Assembly (NCBI GenBank): GCA_027064845.1
Contig: JAMOPC010000214.1
Span: 1-12,507, forward strand
DNA length: 12,507 nt
From: Desulfurococcales archaeon
Lineage (GTDB): Archaea > Thermoproteota > Thermoprotei_A > Sulfolobales > Desulfurococcaceae
Direction: 5' to 3'
Below, piece by piece: positions 4,862 to 12,475 of the stretch. Below the pieces are notes generated by a model, which saw only the letters and a list, made by a program, of their open reading frames with translations, did not search any database and was not told where the DNA came from. A program made the translations under genes and the position numbers. Within the stretch, counting starts at the first letter, position 1. Each line of letters begins with the position of its first letter.

Positions 4862-5281
4862 TTAAAATGGAACCCCCGATACAAGAGCAATATTAGAATA
4901 CGGTGTAAACTCTCCAGTCCTAACAACAAATCTTGCTTTATTAACATAGTCTCTTTTAAAGACCTCATGATCAACAAACACTATGTCCTTACCCGGATCA
5001 ATCTCCTGCAATTCTTTAAGAAGCTTGACTATTTCTTCATACATTCTAGGCGAACGATCAATGATTTCACGAGCCAATACAGCTTTCTCAACCACCACCT
5101 CTTTAAGAACAGCTTCCAACACATCCAAAAACCTAGGTATACCCGGTACCAGAGACAAGTCTATACGTGTAACTTCTTCAGGAATAGGTAGTCCAGCATC
5201 AGCTATAACAAACACATCTCTATGCCCAAGACTAGCTATTTCATACAATAAGAAAGGATTCAAGATACCAGACTTCTTCAA
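4862..5281 (-). CDS. rbsD: D-ribose pyranase
   Basis: RbsD interconverts beta-D-ribopyranose and ribofuranose (EC 5.4.99.62), giving ribokinase the furanose form. It has 139 residues, the same length as I remember for the E. coli protein. The start 'MKKSGILNPFLLYEIASLGH' places the catalytic His at residue 20, followed by 'VIADAGLPIP' with Asp28. 'FLDVLEAVLKEVVVEKA' (51-67) is typical. Late substrate-site residues are H105 in 'VDHEVF' and Y128/N130 in 'RTGEFTPYSN'; the usual Cys of the RTGECTPY motif is Phe here. The start is TTG 5281, supported by GGGGG (complement of 5290-5294) 8 bases upstream and by family length. It is divergent from rbsK and convergent with prs, so it is controlled separately from the transporter operon although in the same pathway. 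Confidence 0.93.
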   Translation of the reverse strand: MKKSGILNPFLLYEIASLGHRDVFVIADAGLPIPEEVTRIDLSLVPGIPRFLDVLEAVLKEVVVEKAVLAREIIDRSPRMYEEIVKLLKELQEIDPGKDIVFVDHEVFKRDYVNKARFVVRTGEFTPYSNIALVSGVPF

Positions 5282-5326
5282 ATCAAATACCCCCTACAAA
5301 GCTTCTCTAAGAAAAATTATGGCAAG

Positions 5327-5340
5327 TTTAAAATATTTAA
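5327..5340 (-). promoter_or_regulatory. TATA region of rbsD
   Basis: TTTAAAATATTTAA is centred about 53 bases upstream of the rbsD TTG. The predicted start at about 5307 leaves a leader of some 26 bases containing the GGGGG ribosome site. Confidence 0.4.
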
Positions 5341-5373
5341 GATTAAAACAATAATTAAGAATCATAGATGAAG

Positions 5374-5381
5374 AATTAAAT
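5374..5381 (+). promoter_or_regulatory. TATA box of rbsK
   Basis: AATTAAAT is centred about 33 bases before the rbsK TTG, nearly the same spacing as the rbsB promoter. It predicts transcription start at about 5404, leaving a leader of only a few bases. Confidence 0.4.
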
Positions 5382-5395
5382 CAACGCTCCTCTTT

Positions 5396-5412
5396 GGGCG
5401 ACTTCAGCCTTG
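5396..5412 (+). promoter_or_regulatory. Shared start element, rbsK copy
   Basis: GGGCG-ACT-TCAGCCTTG ends in the TTG start codon of rbsK. A near copy ends in the TTG of rbsB (9058-9074). It lies at the predicted transcription start, so it could be a repressor operator or a translation-start signal. It contains no normal ribosome-binding site. Confidence 0.5.
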
Positions 5413-6366
5413 AATACATCAATTACAGTTATCGGAAGTATACACATCGACTTCTATGTGAGACTCCCAAAACTACCAGTCCCGGGAGAAACTGTTCTAG
5501 GATATGATTTCATCATGAAACCAGGTGGTAAGGGCGCTAACCAAGCAGTAGCAACTGCACGTCTAGGAGCACATACATATATGGTTGGCAGAATCGGAAA
5601 CGACATATTTGCTGAAAAACTACTCGATAACTTCGCAAAGAACAGCGTAGATACCGAATACGTATCAATCGATAAAACAACACATACAGGCACAGCATTC
5701 ATACTACTCGATAAAAAAACAGGAGAAAACATGATCGCAGTCGCACCCGGTGCTGACGCACATGTTTCAAAAGAAGATGTTGAAAAAGCCATCCCCGCCA
5801 TAAAGGAATCAGAAATTATCCTATTACAACTGGAAATACCAGTAGACACAGTCATATATGCTATAAAAAAAGCCTCAAAACTAGGTAGAAAAGTCATACT
5901 TAACCCCGCACCGGCAACCATACTCCCAGAAGAGATATTCAGACACATATATGTCATCACCCCCAATAGAGTCGAAGCCGAACTACTAACTGGAGTCAAG
6001 GTAAAAAACATTGAAGACGCTATAAAGGCAGGCAAGTTACTAGTAAATAAAGGTGTAAAATACGCAATAATAACAATGGGCGACAAGGGATCAGTCATTG
6101 TTTCTAAAGATATAGCTAAACATATTCCAGCCTATAAAGTAGAAATAATCGATACAACAGGCGCAGGAGACGCATTCAACGGAGCACTAGCTGTATTCCT
6201 CGCAGAAGGATACGATATCGTAGAAGCATGCAAAAGAGCAAACGCCGCAGCAGCAATTCAGATCACAAAGCTAGGAGCACAAGAAGGCTTACCCACTAGG
6301 AAAGAACTAGAATCCTTCATAAAGACTCATGAGGTGAGACGAAAAAATGCCAAAAACAAACAATAA
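5410..6366 (+). CDS. rbsK: Ribokinase (PfkB family)
   Basis: The enzyme phosphorylates D-ribose at O5 with ATP (EC 2.7.1.15) to give ribose-5-phosphate, the substrate of the nearby prs product. It has 318 residues, normal for ribokinases. PfkB signature 1 is 'GGKGANQAVATARLG' (39-53), with substrate contacts in 'GSIHIDF' (9-15). 'PNRVEAELLTG' (185-195) is the usual nucleotide-side segment. Signature 2 is 'DTTGAGDAFNGALAVFLAEG' (248-267) with the anion hole GAGD and catalytic base D254. The start is TTG 5410; the family fold begins within six residues, so little variation is possible. It is first in the rbsK-rbsA-rbsC run and overlaps rbsA by 20 bases, implying translational coupling. The ribose assignment is strongly helped by rbsD and the transporter; by sequence alone another nucleoside or sugar kinase could not be excluded. 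Confidence 0.93.
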   Translation: MNTSITVIGSIHIDFYVRLPKLPVPGETVLGYDFIMKPGGKGANQAVATARLGAHTYMVGRIGNDIFAEKLLDNFAKNSVDTEYVSIDKTTHTGTAFILLDKKTGENMIAVAPGADAHVSKEDVEKAIPAIKESEIILLQLEIPVDTVIYAIKKASKLGRKVILNPAPATILPEEIFRHIYVITPNRVEAELLTGVKVKNIEDAIKAGKLLVNKGVKYAIITMGDKGSVIVSKDIAKHIPAYKVEIIDTTGAGDAFNGALAVFLAEGYDIVEACKRANAAAAIQITKLGAQEGLPTRKELESFIKTHEVRRKNAKNKQ

Positions 6367-7918
6367 AGTAGTTCTAGAAACCAAGAATATTGTAAAAAAG
6401 TTCCCAGGAGTCATAGCACTTAAAGGCATTGACTTCAACTTGTATAAGGGAGAAGTACACGCTCTCGTAGGTCAAAACGGCGCTGGAAAATCCACGTTCG
6501 TCAAAATACTAAACGGGATCTATGTTGCTGATAAAGGAGAAATAATTATCAACGGTAAAAAAGTCAACATACGTAAACCCATAGATGCTAAAAGACACGG
6601 CATAACACTTGTCCACCAAGAAGTAACCCTCATACCCTATCTGTCCGTCGCAGAAAACATATATATGGCAAAGATACCATTTACAAAATCACCCTTTACA
6701 CGTATAAATAAGAAAGTACTCGAGGAATTCTCCGAAAAATACCTTGGATTACTCGGAATAAAAATAGATCCATGGATCAAGGTGAAAGAACTAAGCGTCG
6801 GAGAACAACAACTAGTACAAATAGCCAGAGCACTAGCTGAAAACGCCAATATTATCTGCCTCGACGAACCCACCAGTGCATTAACACCAGCCGAAGTAGA
6901 GAGATTATTCCAGATCATAAGAGATTTGAAGAAATCGGGAAAATCAATAATATTCATCACACACCACATCGATGAAGTATTTAGAATAGCCGATAGAGTA
7001 ACTATTCTAAGAGATGGAGAAAAAATAGCAACACTAGATGTAAACAAAGTTAAACCTTTAGATGTTGTAAAACTCATGCTCGGAAGAGAACCTAGTAGAT
7101 TCTACATATCGAGAGAAAAGAAACACATAGCAAAAGAAACACCAATACTAATGGTTAAAAACCTCTCAACAGAACCCGAAAAGATCAGGGGTATTCGGCT
7201 ACAAAACATATCCTTCGACCTATACAAGGGAGAAATACTTGGTGTTGTAGGACTCTTGGGAGCTGGTAAAACCGAACTAGGTAAAGCACTTATAGGCATA
7301 GAGAAAATCATCAGTGGAGAAATCTATATCGAAGGCAGAAAAGCCCGGATAAAGAGCCCCTCCGATGCTCTAAGATACGGTATATATTATCTACCAGAAA
7401 ACAGGCGTACAGAAGGACTCGTACTATTGCTCACCGTTCGCGAAAACATAATATTATCATCAATAGATAGACTAGCACGAACACTTGGATTACGCTCAAT
7501 AGATAGAGAAAAACAAATAGCAATACAGTGGATTAAAAGACTCAACATCGTTACACCAAGCACAGAGACCCGTGCAATGAATCTCAGCGGCGGAAACCAG
7601 CAGAAAGTAGTTATTGCTAAAGCACTTGAATCTAGACCAAAAATACTTGTCTTCGACGAACCAACAATGGGTATTGATATAGGCACAAAAGTCGAGATTA
7701 GAAAAATCATCTCCGAGCTAGCAACACAAGGACTCTCCGTAATCCTAATGTCATCAGATATTGATGAAATACTTGCATTATCCGACAGAATACTCATACT
7801 ATACAAGGGTAGACAAGTAGCATTACTACCCAATAAGGATCTAACACGTGATCAGTTAATGGACATGATAAGTGGTGGAAGACAAGTTTTTGAAACCCCT
7901 ATTTTCCCAACCACGTAG
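6347..7918 (+). CDS. rbsA: Ribose ABC importer, ATP-binding protein with two nucleotide-binding domains
   Basis: This is the energy-coupling subunit on the inner face of the membrane. It has 523 residues in two ATPase halves, as in RbsA/MglA/XylG. Half 1: Walker A 'GQNGAGKST' (42-50), Q-loop Q91, signature 'LSVGEQQ' (149-155), Walker B 'IICLDEPTSA' (169-178), switch His in 'ITHHIDE' (204-210). Half 2: Walker A 'GLLGAGKTE' (302-310), signature 'LSGGNQQK' (413-420), Walker B 'ILVFDEPTMGID' (433-444); the switch His is replaced by Ser in 'MSSDIDE', which is usual for the second half in this family. GAGGTGA (6331-6337), inside the end of rbsK, stands 9 bases before ATG 6347. The permease gene follows after a 14-base gap. 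Ribose specificity is inferred from rbsK and rbsD. Confidence 0.95.
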   Translation: MPKTNNKVVLETKNIVKKFPGVIALKGIDFNLYKGEVHALVGQNGAGKSTFVKILNGIYVADKGEIIINGKKVNIRKPIDAKRHGITLVHQEVTLIPYLSVAENIYMAKIPFTKSPFTRINKKVLEEFSEKYLGLLGIKIDPWIKVKELSVGEQQLVQIARALAENANIICLDEPTSALTPAEVERLFQIIRDLKKSGKSIIFITHHIDEVFRIADRVTILRDGEKIATLDVNKVKPLDVVKLMLGREPSRFYISREKKHIAKETPILMVKNLSTEPEKIRGIRLQNISFDLYKGEILGVVGLLGAGKTELGKALIGIEKIISGEIYIEGRKARIKSPSDALRYGIYYLPENRRTEGLVLLLTVRENIILSSIDRLARTLGLRSIDREKQIAIQWIKRLNIVTPSTETRAMNLSGGNQQKVVIAKALESRPKILVFDEPTMGIDIGTKVEIRKIISELATQGLSVILMSSDIDEILALSDRILILYKGRQVALLPNKDLTRDQLMDMISGGRQVFETPIFPTT

Positions 7919-7932
7919 AAAGGGTGTATTAC

Positions 7933-8904
7933 ATGTCCAGCTCAGAGAAATTCAGGTTATTAATAGATCTCTGGAAAAGGATTAGTGTTTACGAAGAAGT
8001 AAAGCCTCTGATCGCATTAATCGGTCTCTTCATAGCGTCTGCTATACTATCACCTCATTTCTTATCACCATATAATCAGAGAATATTATTGTTACAAACA
8101 GCTCCTTTAGCAATGCTAGCACTTGGAGAATCAATGATAATTCTTATGGGAAGCATCGATTTATCACCGGGTTCAGTAATGGCACTATCAGGAACAGTAG
8201 CAGCGATAACATTCATTAATTACCAACAACCACTACCAATAGCTATCCTCGCAGGCCTAGCGACTGGAGCACTAGTAGGATTCATTAATGGATTACTAGT
8301 TACCAAAGCCAAGATCCCCTCATTCGTAGCTACATTAGCAGCACTAGTAGCTGGTAGAGGAATGGTCTTAATACTAACTGGTGGTCAACCAATAGTAGGG
8401 TTAACAAGTTTCAGAATATTCACTAACGAAATAATCGGAATCCCCGTAATGGTATGGATATTTATATTGTTCACAATCATAAACATATTCCTATTAAAGA
8501 GAACATCCCTAGGACTCAAAGTCTACGCTATAGGTGGAAACGAAGAAGCCGCTAGGTATTCAGGCATAAACGCTGACATGATCAAGCTAGGTATATTTAC
8601 ATTAGCAGGAACATACTACGCTATAGGCGGTTTAATGATGAATGCCAGGCTAGAAGTAGCTTATCCATGGACAGGTTGGGGATACGAACTAGACGCCATC
8701 GCTTCATCCGTATTAGGAGGGATACAGTTAACCGGCGGCGCTGGTTCACCACTTGGACCAACACTCGGAGCATACATATTAACACTAATAACAAACATAT
8801 TGATCCTCATGGGCGTCAATCCCTATGTACAATGGGTTGTCAAAGGAGCAGTATTAGCTATAGCGGCAACAGCTTTAACAAGAGGTCTTAAATACGTTAA
8901 GTAA
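7933..8904 (+). CDS. rbsC: Ribose ABC importer, permease
   Basis: The transmembrane subunit, 323 residues from the preferred start, with about eight to ten hydrophobic helices between residues 25 and 317. It has the BPD_transp_2 (RbsC/AraH/XylH) hallmarks: 'GESMIILMGSIDLSPGS' near residues 65-81, a small 'GFINGLLV' turn near 116-123, the cytoplasmic coupling loop 'GGNEEAARYSGIN' (about 201-213) that contacts the ATPase, and 'SSVLGGIQLTGGAGSPLGPT' (about 258-277). ATG 7933 is chosen because GGGTG (7922-7926) lies 6 bases before it; GTG 7924, which overlaps that site, would add only three residues. It works as a dimer with RbsA and receives sugar from RbsB. The binding-protein gene follows after 167 bases and has its own promoter. 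Confidence 0.94.
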   Translation: MSSSEKFRLLIDLWKRISVYEEVKPLIALIGLFIASAILSPHFLSPYNQRILLLQTAPLAMLALGESMIILMGSIDLSPGSVMALSGTVAAITFINYQQPLPIAILAGLATGALVGFINGLLVTKAKIPSFVATLAALVAGRGMVLILTGGQPIVGLTSFRIFTNEIIGIPVMVWIFILFTIINIFLLKRTSLGLKVYAIGGNEEAARYSGINADMIKLGIFTLAGTYYAIGGLMMNARLEVAYPWTGWGYELDAIASSVLGGIQLTGGAGSPLGPTLGAYILTLITNILILMGVNPYVQWVVKGAVLAIAATALTRGLKYVK

Positions 8905-9033
8905 ATCATCAAAATTTTTCACAATTCATAACAATATTTATTCTCTACAAAAAATGTTTCAAGAAACCTTTCTGAACTCATAAATTCTAATCAGTGTTAA
9001 AACAAAAGCATATATAATTTAGATCAGGAAAAA

Positions 9034-9040
9034 TTTAATA
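9034..9040 (+). promoter_or_regulatory. TATA box of rbsB
   Basis: TTTAATA is centred 35 bases before the rbsB TTG. A stronger-looking TATATAATTT (9011-9020) lies further upstream and may be an alternative. A separate promoter would let the binding protein be made in excess over the membrane subunits. Confidence 0.4.
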
Positions 9041-9053
9041 ATAGATAAGCCTT

Positions 9054-9074
9054 CTGAGGCGTTACTCAGCCTTG
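9054..9074 (+). promoter_or_regulatory. Shared start element, rbsB copy, with small hairpin
   Basis: GGCG-TTAC-TCAGCCTTG (9058-9074) matches the element at the rbsK start with one extra base in the middle. Here it also holds an inverted repeat, CTGAG (9054-9058) with CTCAG (9065-9069), and AGGC (9057-9060) could pair with GCCT (9070-9073), reaching into the TTG start codon. Confidence 0.5.
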
Positions 9075-10133
9075 TCAAGATCTATGTATAGAGCTCTTTC
9101 TCGAACAGCAGCTATTGCAATAATAGTTATAGTTATCATAGCCATTATTGCTGGAGTATACTTCTACATGAGTCAACAACCATCAAAACCCACCAAGATC
9201 ACAATCGGATTATTCATTAGCAACCTAGGTAATCCATACTTCGTAGCACTACGTGATGGTGCTCAGAAAGCAGTCGATGAACTTAAAGCTAAAGGTATCG
9301 ATATCGAGATGAAAGTATATGACGCCAAAGACGACCCCAACCAACAGATCACACAGATCGAGACAGCTATTGGTGAAGGAATAAGCGCAATAGTTGTTAA
9401 CCCAGTCCATGTTGAAGCAATCCAACCAGCATTACAGAAGGCAAAAGATGCGGGAATACCCGTTATAACAACAGATAGAGACGTGGCTGACCACTCTCTA
9501 AGAATAGTATTCATAGGAACGGATAACGTTAAGGGAGCAGAAGAGGGGGCTAAGGCACTGATAAAAGCACTAGAGGAAAGCGGCAAACCAACACCCTGGA
9601 AAGTAGTTATATTAAACGGTATTCCAGGAACAACAGCAGCAGAAGATCGTAAGAAAGGATTCCACAACATTCTAGACCAATATGTTTCACAAGGCAAAGT
9701 ACAGATCGTTGCAGAGGAAGTAGCTAACTTCAGGAGAGACGAAGGACTATCAAAAATGGAGTCCATACTCGCCGCGCACCCAGACATAGACGCAGTAATC
9801 GCAGCAAACGATGAAATGGCTCTAGGCGCTATACAGGCAATCGAAGGAGCCGGATTAACCCCCGGCAAAGACGTAATCGTTGTTGGTTATGACGCAATAC
9901 CTGACGCAGTACAAGCAATTAAAGAAGGCAAAATGTACGCTACAATAGCCCAATCACCATTCCTACAAGGATACTGGGGAATATACGCAGCATATTATGT
10001 AATAACCAAAGACTGGAAACCAGCAACAGACTGGATAAAAACACCAGTAGTAGTAGTAACTAAAGAAAACGTTGAAACATTCGAATCACAAGTAAAAACA
10101 CCACAACCTCTACCCGGAGCCCCAACCTCATAA
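9072..10133 (+). CDS. rbsB: Ribose-binding protein of the ABC importer, membrane-anchored
   Basis: Periplasmic-binding-protein type 1 (Peripla_BP_4) of 353 residues that captures sugar outside the cell and delivers it to RbsC. A single hydrophobic helix (about 13-32) follows a basic N-terminus, with no lipobox Cys. 'RALS' at residues 7-10, directly before the hydrophobic stretch, fits the consensus for class III (pilin-like) signal processing known from Sulfolobus sugar-binding proteins. The binding fold begins at 'ITIGLFISNLGNPYF' (43-57). Likely sugar contacts are F57, D135/R136 in 'TTDRDV', R193 in 'AEDRKKGF', N246/D247 in 'AANDEMALGA', D274 in 'VGYDAI' and Q294. The tail is a Pro-rich 'TPQPLPGAPTS'. 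TTG 9072 is preferred because rbsK uses the same start element; ATG 9084 would remove four residues. Binding of ribose rather than another pentose is inferred from context. Confidence 0.92.
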   Translation: MSRSMYRALSRTAAIAIIVIVIIAIIAGVYFYMSQQPSKPTKITIGLFISNLGNPYFVALRDGAQKAVDELKAKGIDIEMKVYDAKDDPNQQITQIETAIGEGISAIVVNPVHVEAIQPALQKAKDAGIPVITTDRDVADHSLRIVFIGTDNVKGAEEGAKALIKALEESGKPTPWKVVILNGIPGTTAAEDRKKGFHNILDQYVSQGKVQIVAEEVANFRRDEGLSKMESILAAHPDIDAVIAANDEMALGAIQAIEGAGLTPGKDVIVVGYDAIPDAVQAIKEGKMYATIAQSPFLQGYWGIYAAYYVITKDWKPATDWIKTPVVVVTKENVETFESQVKTPQPLPGAPTS

Positions 10134-10140
10134 CAAAAAT

Positions 10141-10150
10141 AGTTTTTTAA
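10141..10150 (+). terminator. T-run terminator after rbsB
   Basis: Six T (10143-10148) follow the rbsB stop within 15 bases, a typical archaeal U-tract end for the ribose transport operon. Confidence 0.5.
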
Positions 10151-10237
10151 TCAATAACAATCATCCCCTATCATCCTCACCCTCCCAACCAATCCATACC
10201 ACCTATTATTCAAACATCTAATTCATTAAACCAGCCA

Positions 10238-10396
10238 CTAATACCCCCTATCTATAATACCGAATTCATCAAAGTTCCTAACCAATAGTCCCCGGACACA
10301 CCCATTACTAGCAAGATTATAAGTATAGTCTGCTCATGCAGTATCAATACTCAATATCACGATTTTTTCAGCATACTTAGAGCGTTCATTAGCCAT
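10238..10396 (-). pseudogene. Possible short decayed reading frame
   Basis: From ATG 10396 the minus strand reads 'MANERSKYAEKIVILSIDTA', a TGA, then 'ADYTYNLASNGCVRGLL', 'VRNFDEFGIIDRGY' and TAG at 10238-10240. The residue mix looks protein-like rather than random and one base change would open 52 residues. I recognise no family. It may be a gene fragment left after deletion, or chance. Confidence 0.25.
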
Positions 10397-10679
10397 TGTA
10401 CCATCATTCATTATAATGTATAGGAGTAAAGAAAAACAACTAATTATAACAAATACTAATACTCCTAAAGAAAATACTAACTGTACATATATACCAAAAT
10501 ATTATCCAAAGATGGCCTTCAATAATATTATAAATGTTTTCATCATAACACCGAATAAACATATCAGGTTTACAAAATTTGCATAGAAATTTTAATAATA
10601 AGAAATATGAAACAACCTAAGGTTAAGCGAAACCACTAGCAATAACGCATTTATAGGGAACGAGTAATCAACTAGAATC

Positions 10680-10731
10680 AGTGCTTCGTCTTCCTGCTCT
10701 ATTTCTGTGGCTAAAAGCACTTGACAGAAAT
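10680..10731 (+). other. Possible H-type pseudoknot
   Basis: AGTGCTT (10680-10686) pairs with AAGCACT (10715-10721). ATTTCTGT (10701-10708), which lies inside that loop, pairs with ACAGAAAT (10724-10731) outside it. Both stems are perfect (7 and 8 bp) and cross each other. The patch is richer in G+C than its surroundings. No promoter or partner gene on the same strand is evident. Confidence 0.3.
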
Positions 10732-10968
10732 TAAGAATACAATCCAATATATGAACATGCCTAACTTAAGAATACCTTAGTATTTTCCATATAAAACTCT
10801 TTTATTACAAAGCGATGTGTAAACAAAAATCTATTTTTATGGGATTTATAAAATATACAAATACATAAAACAATTAAGTATAATATGCGCTTATTAAAGG
10901 AACAACAAATAAATATGTTCCTTTACCTAAAATTACTCAAAATCCATAATTATTATTTCCCGATACTA

Positions 10969-11289
10969 CTAGGTTCTTTTAATTTTCTTTTCAGTCTCCT
11001 TTTTCTCTTTACTCTCTTCCTCATTAAGCTCTTTCTCAAGCTTCTTAAGCTCGTCTTCAAGCTCTTTCTCAATCTCCTCAATTGGCTTAGGAGGTGGAGT
11101 TGTAGCTAATGTATAGCCGATCCATCCTAATATACCAAAAACTCCAATTACAGCTACTGTGCCCGTAAGCTTCAGCAATAATATATCAAGACCTTTCCAT
11201 AACGGGAACCATACAAGCCAAACATATACAATAATAACAAATATTGAAACAATAAGGAGCCCACATCCGATCAATTGATCCCTACTCAT
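10969..11289 (-). CDS. Small membrane protein with two helices and a charged coiled-coil tail
   Basis: The protein has 106 residues from the chosen start. Two membrane helices lie at about residues 5-28 (IGCGLLIVSIFVIIVYVWL) and 39-62 (LKLTGTVAVIGVFGILGWIG), followed by a Pro turn 'TTPPPKP' and a very charged helix (about 70-106, EELEDELKKLEKEL type) likely to be cytoplasmic. The frame extends 24 codons further upstream, but ATG 11289 is preferred: GGTGG (complement of 11295-11299) lies 5 bases before it, the added residues look non-conserved, and the TATA box at 11324-11337 predicts transcription start at about 11304, inside that extension. I recognise no named family. It is built like the 78-residue protein at 2230-2466, but I see no sequence similarity. 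Confidence 0.75.
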   Translation of the reverse strand: MSRDQLIGCGLLIVSIFVIIVYVWLVWFPLWKGLDILLLKLTGTVAVIGVFGILGWIGYTLATTPPPKPIEEIEKELEDELKKLEKELNEEESKEKKETEKKIKRT

Positions 11290-11323
11290 AACAGCCACCA
11301 CACGTAACGTTCGGAACTCGCAC

Positions 11324-11337
11324 AAATATAATAATAT
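11324..11337 (-). promoter_or_regulatory. TATA box of the two-helix membrane protein gene
   Basis: AAATATAATAATAT is centred about 42 bases upstream of ATG 11289, giving a predicted leader of about 15 bases that contains GGTGG. It decides against the longer upstream start. Confidence 0.5.
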
Positions 11338-11611
11338 CTTAAATAATAAAAATCTTATCAAATATTTCCTAATTAATTATCGTTTCCTAATTCTAGAATA
11401 AAACTCATTTATAAGCCTATAAAATCTCAATGATAAAAATCTCAGCGTATGATGTCTGCATTTTTTCATTAGACCATAAAACATATCTATTACAATCCAT
11501 AAATCAGTTAATCAAATTATTCAAAAGAAAGCATCTTTAAAGAAACTTCACGCCTTTACAATTTTTCACTATACCTGGACATATTCATTTATAGTAAATT
11601 TTTGGAAGAAT
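11338..11611. other. AT-rich intergenic stretch
   Basis: No gene or structured RNA is seen here. TCATTTATA occurs three times, starting at 11405, 11585 and 11612, the last covering the stop of the transporter gene. This may be no more than AT-rich composition. Confidence 0.4.
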
Positions 11612-12475
11612 TCATTTATACATATGTTTAGAGGCAATATACATTGACAATAAAATCAGAAAAGCCCCAACTATTTGATTAAAAGTCATTATTTCTCCTA
11701 AGGCGAAGTAGGAGAATATTGATGCAAAAACAGGTTCTAATAAGAAGATAATAGCTGTTACCTCGGGCCTGATCTTTTTCTGCCCATAGACTTGTAGTGA
11801 GAAAGCACCAATATTACAGACTAAAGCTAAGTAAACAAGCAGTAAAACAACATCGATCCTTACGAATACATCCTGAATACTACTATTAACTATGTCAGGT
11901 ATAGCGAATAACATTGTAGGTAAAAACATAAAGTATATGAAGACAAGGGGATCACAATCTGAGTATTTATCGACTGCAAGTATTTGGAGAGCCCACATAA
12001 TTGCTCCAAGCAATACTAGGAAATCACCTATTCTACTCTGAATAGAAACAATGGAATCTGTAGGCATTGTTAAGAAGTATAAGCCGAGAATACTAGTTAA
12101 TAAGCTTAGTAAGAGTTCTTTAGAATACCTCTTATAAAGAATACCTGTGATAACGTGGACAAATAATACGTTTAAACCAGTTATGAAAGCAGAATTACTA
12201 GCAGTAGTATATCTTGTACCCCATGCTTGTAGCCAGAGACCCAGAGAATAAAATACTCCTGCCAATAAACCTCCCTTTAAACACCTAAGACTAAAACCCT
12301 TCCTAGAAACAAACCATATAATATAGGGTATTAGGAAAACTATGGAGAAGAACCCGCGAACCCATGTATAGGAGTACTCACTAATAATGTTCATCAAGTA
12401 CTTTATAGCAGGGAAACTACTACCCCAGAAAACCACAGTACCAATTAATGCCAATAAATACTTGTATTCCCGCAA
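11612..12475 (-). CDS. EamA/DMT-family membrane transporter
   Basis: The protein has 287 residues with about ten membrane helices in two five-helix EamA repeats, the usual DMT size. Hallmarks are 'VVFWGSSFPAIKYLM' (14-28) in helix 1, 'RYTTASNSAFITGLNVLFV' (88-106) at the end of repeat 1, and 'EVTAIIFLLEPVFASIFSYF' (238-257) with 'LGEIMTFNQIVGAFLI' (259-274) at the end of repeat 2. The family exports or exchanges amino acids, sugars, nucleotides and other metabolites; the substrate cannot be told from sequence. The start is TTG 12475, supported by GAGGATGA ending about four bases upstream. The frame stays open to the window edge, so a start beyond it is possible, but repeat 1 is already complete. 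It shares strand with the two-helix membrane protein gene but is separated by over 300 bases. Confidence 0.9.
   Translation of the reverse strand: MREYKYLLALIGTVVFWGSSFPAIKYLMNIISEYSYTWVRGFFSIVFLIPYIIWFVSRKGFSLRCLKGGLLAGVFYSLGLWLQAWGTRYTTASNSAFITGLNVLFVHVITGILYKRYSKELLLSLLTSILGLYFLTMPTDSIVSIQSRIGDFLVLLGAIMWALQILAVDKYSDCDPLVFIYFMFLPTMLFAIPDIVNSSIQDVFVRIDVVLLLVYLALVCNIGAFSLQVYGQKKIRPEVTAIIFLLEPVFASIFSYFALGEIMTFNQIVGAFLILLSMYIASKHMYK

Larger units (their letters stand above)
10151..10968. other. Long intergenic stretch without an intact gene
   Basis: About 800 AT-rich bases between the convergent rbsB and the minus-strand membrane-protein gene. No open frame of convincing composition is present. 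It holds a possible decayed minus-strand frame (10238-10396), an 8-bp inverted repeat TAGGAGTA/TACTCCTA (10421-10428, 10460-10467), and a possible pseudoknot (10680-10731) in a locally less AT-rich patch. Confidence 0.5.

Noticed and set aside
5454..6098. Long minus-strand frame inside rbsK, and similar ones inside rbsA and rbsB
   Set aside because: These are mirror frames of well-supported genes, rich in Ser/Thr/Ile as expected from reverse reading.
10421..10467. TAGGAGTA/TACTCCTA inverted repeat as a terminator or binding site
   Set aside because: There is a 31-base AT-rich loop, no T run follows, and no gene end or promoter is nearby.
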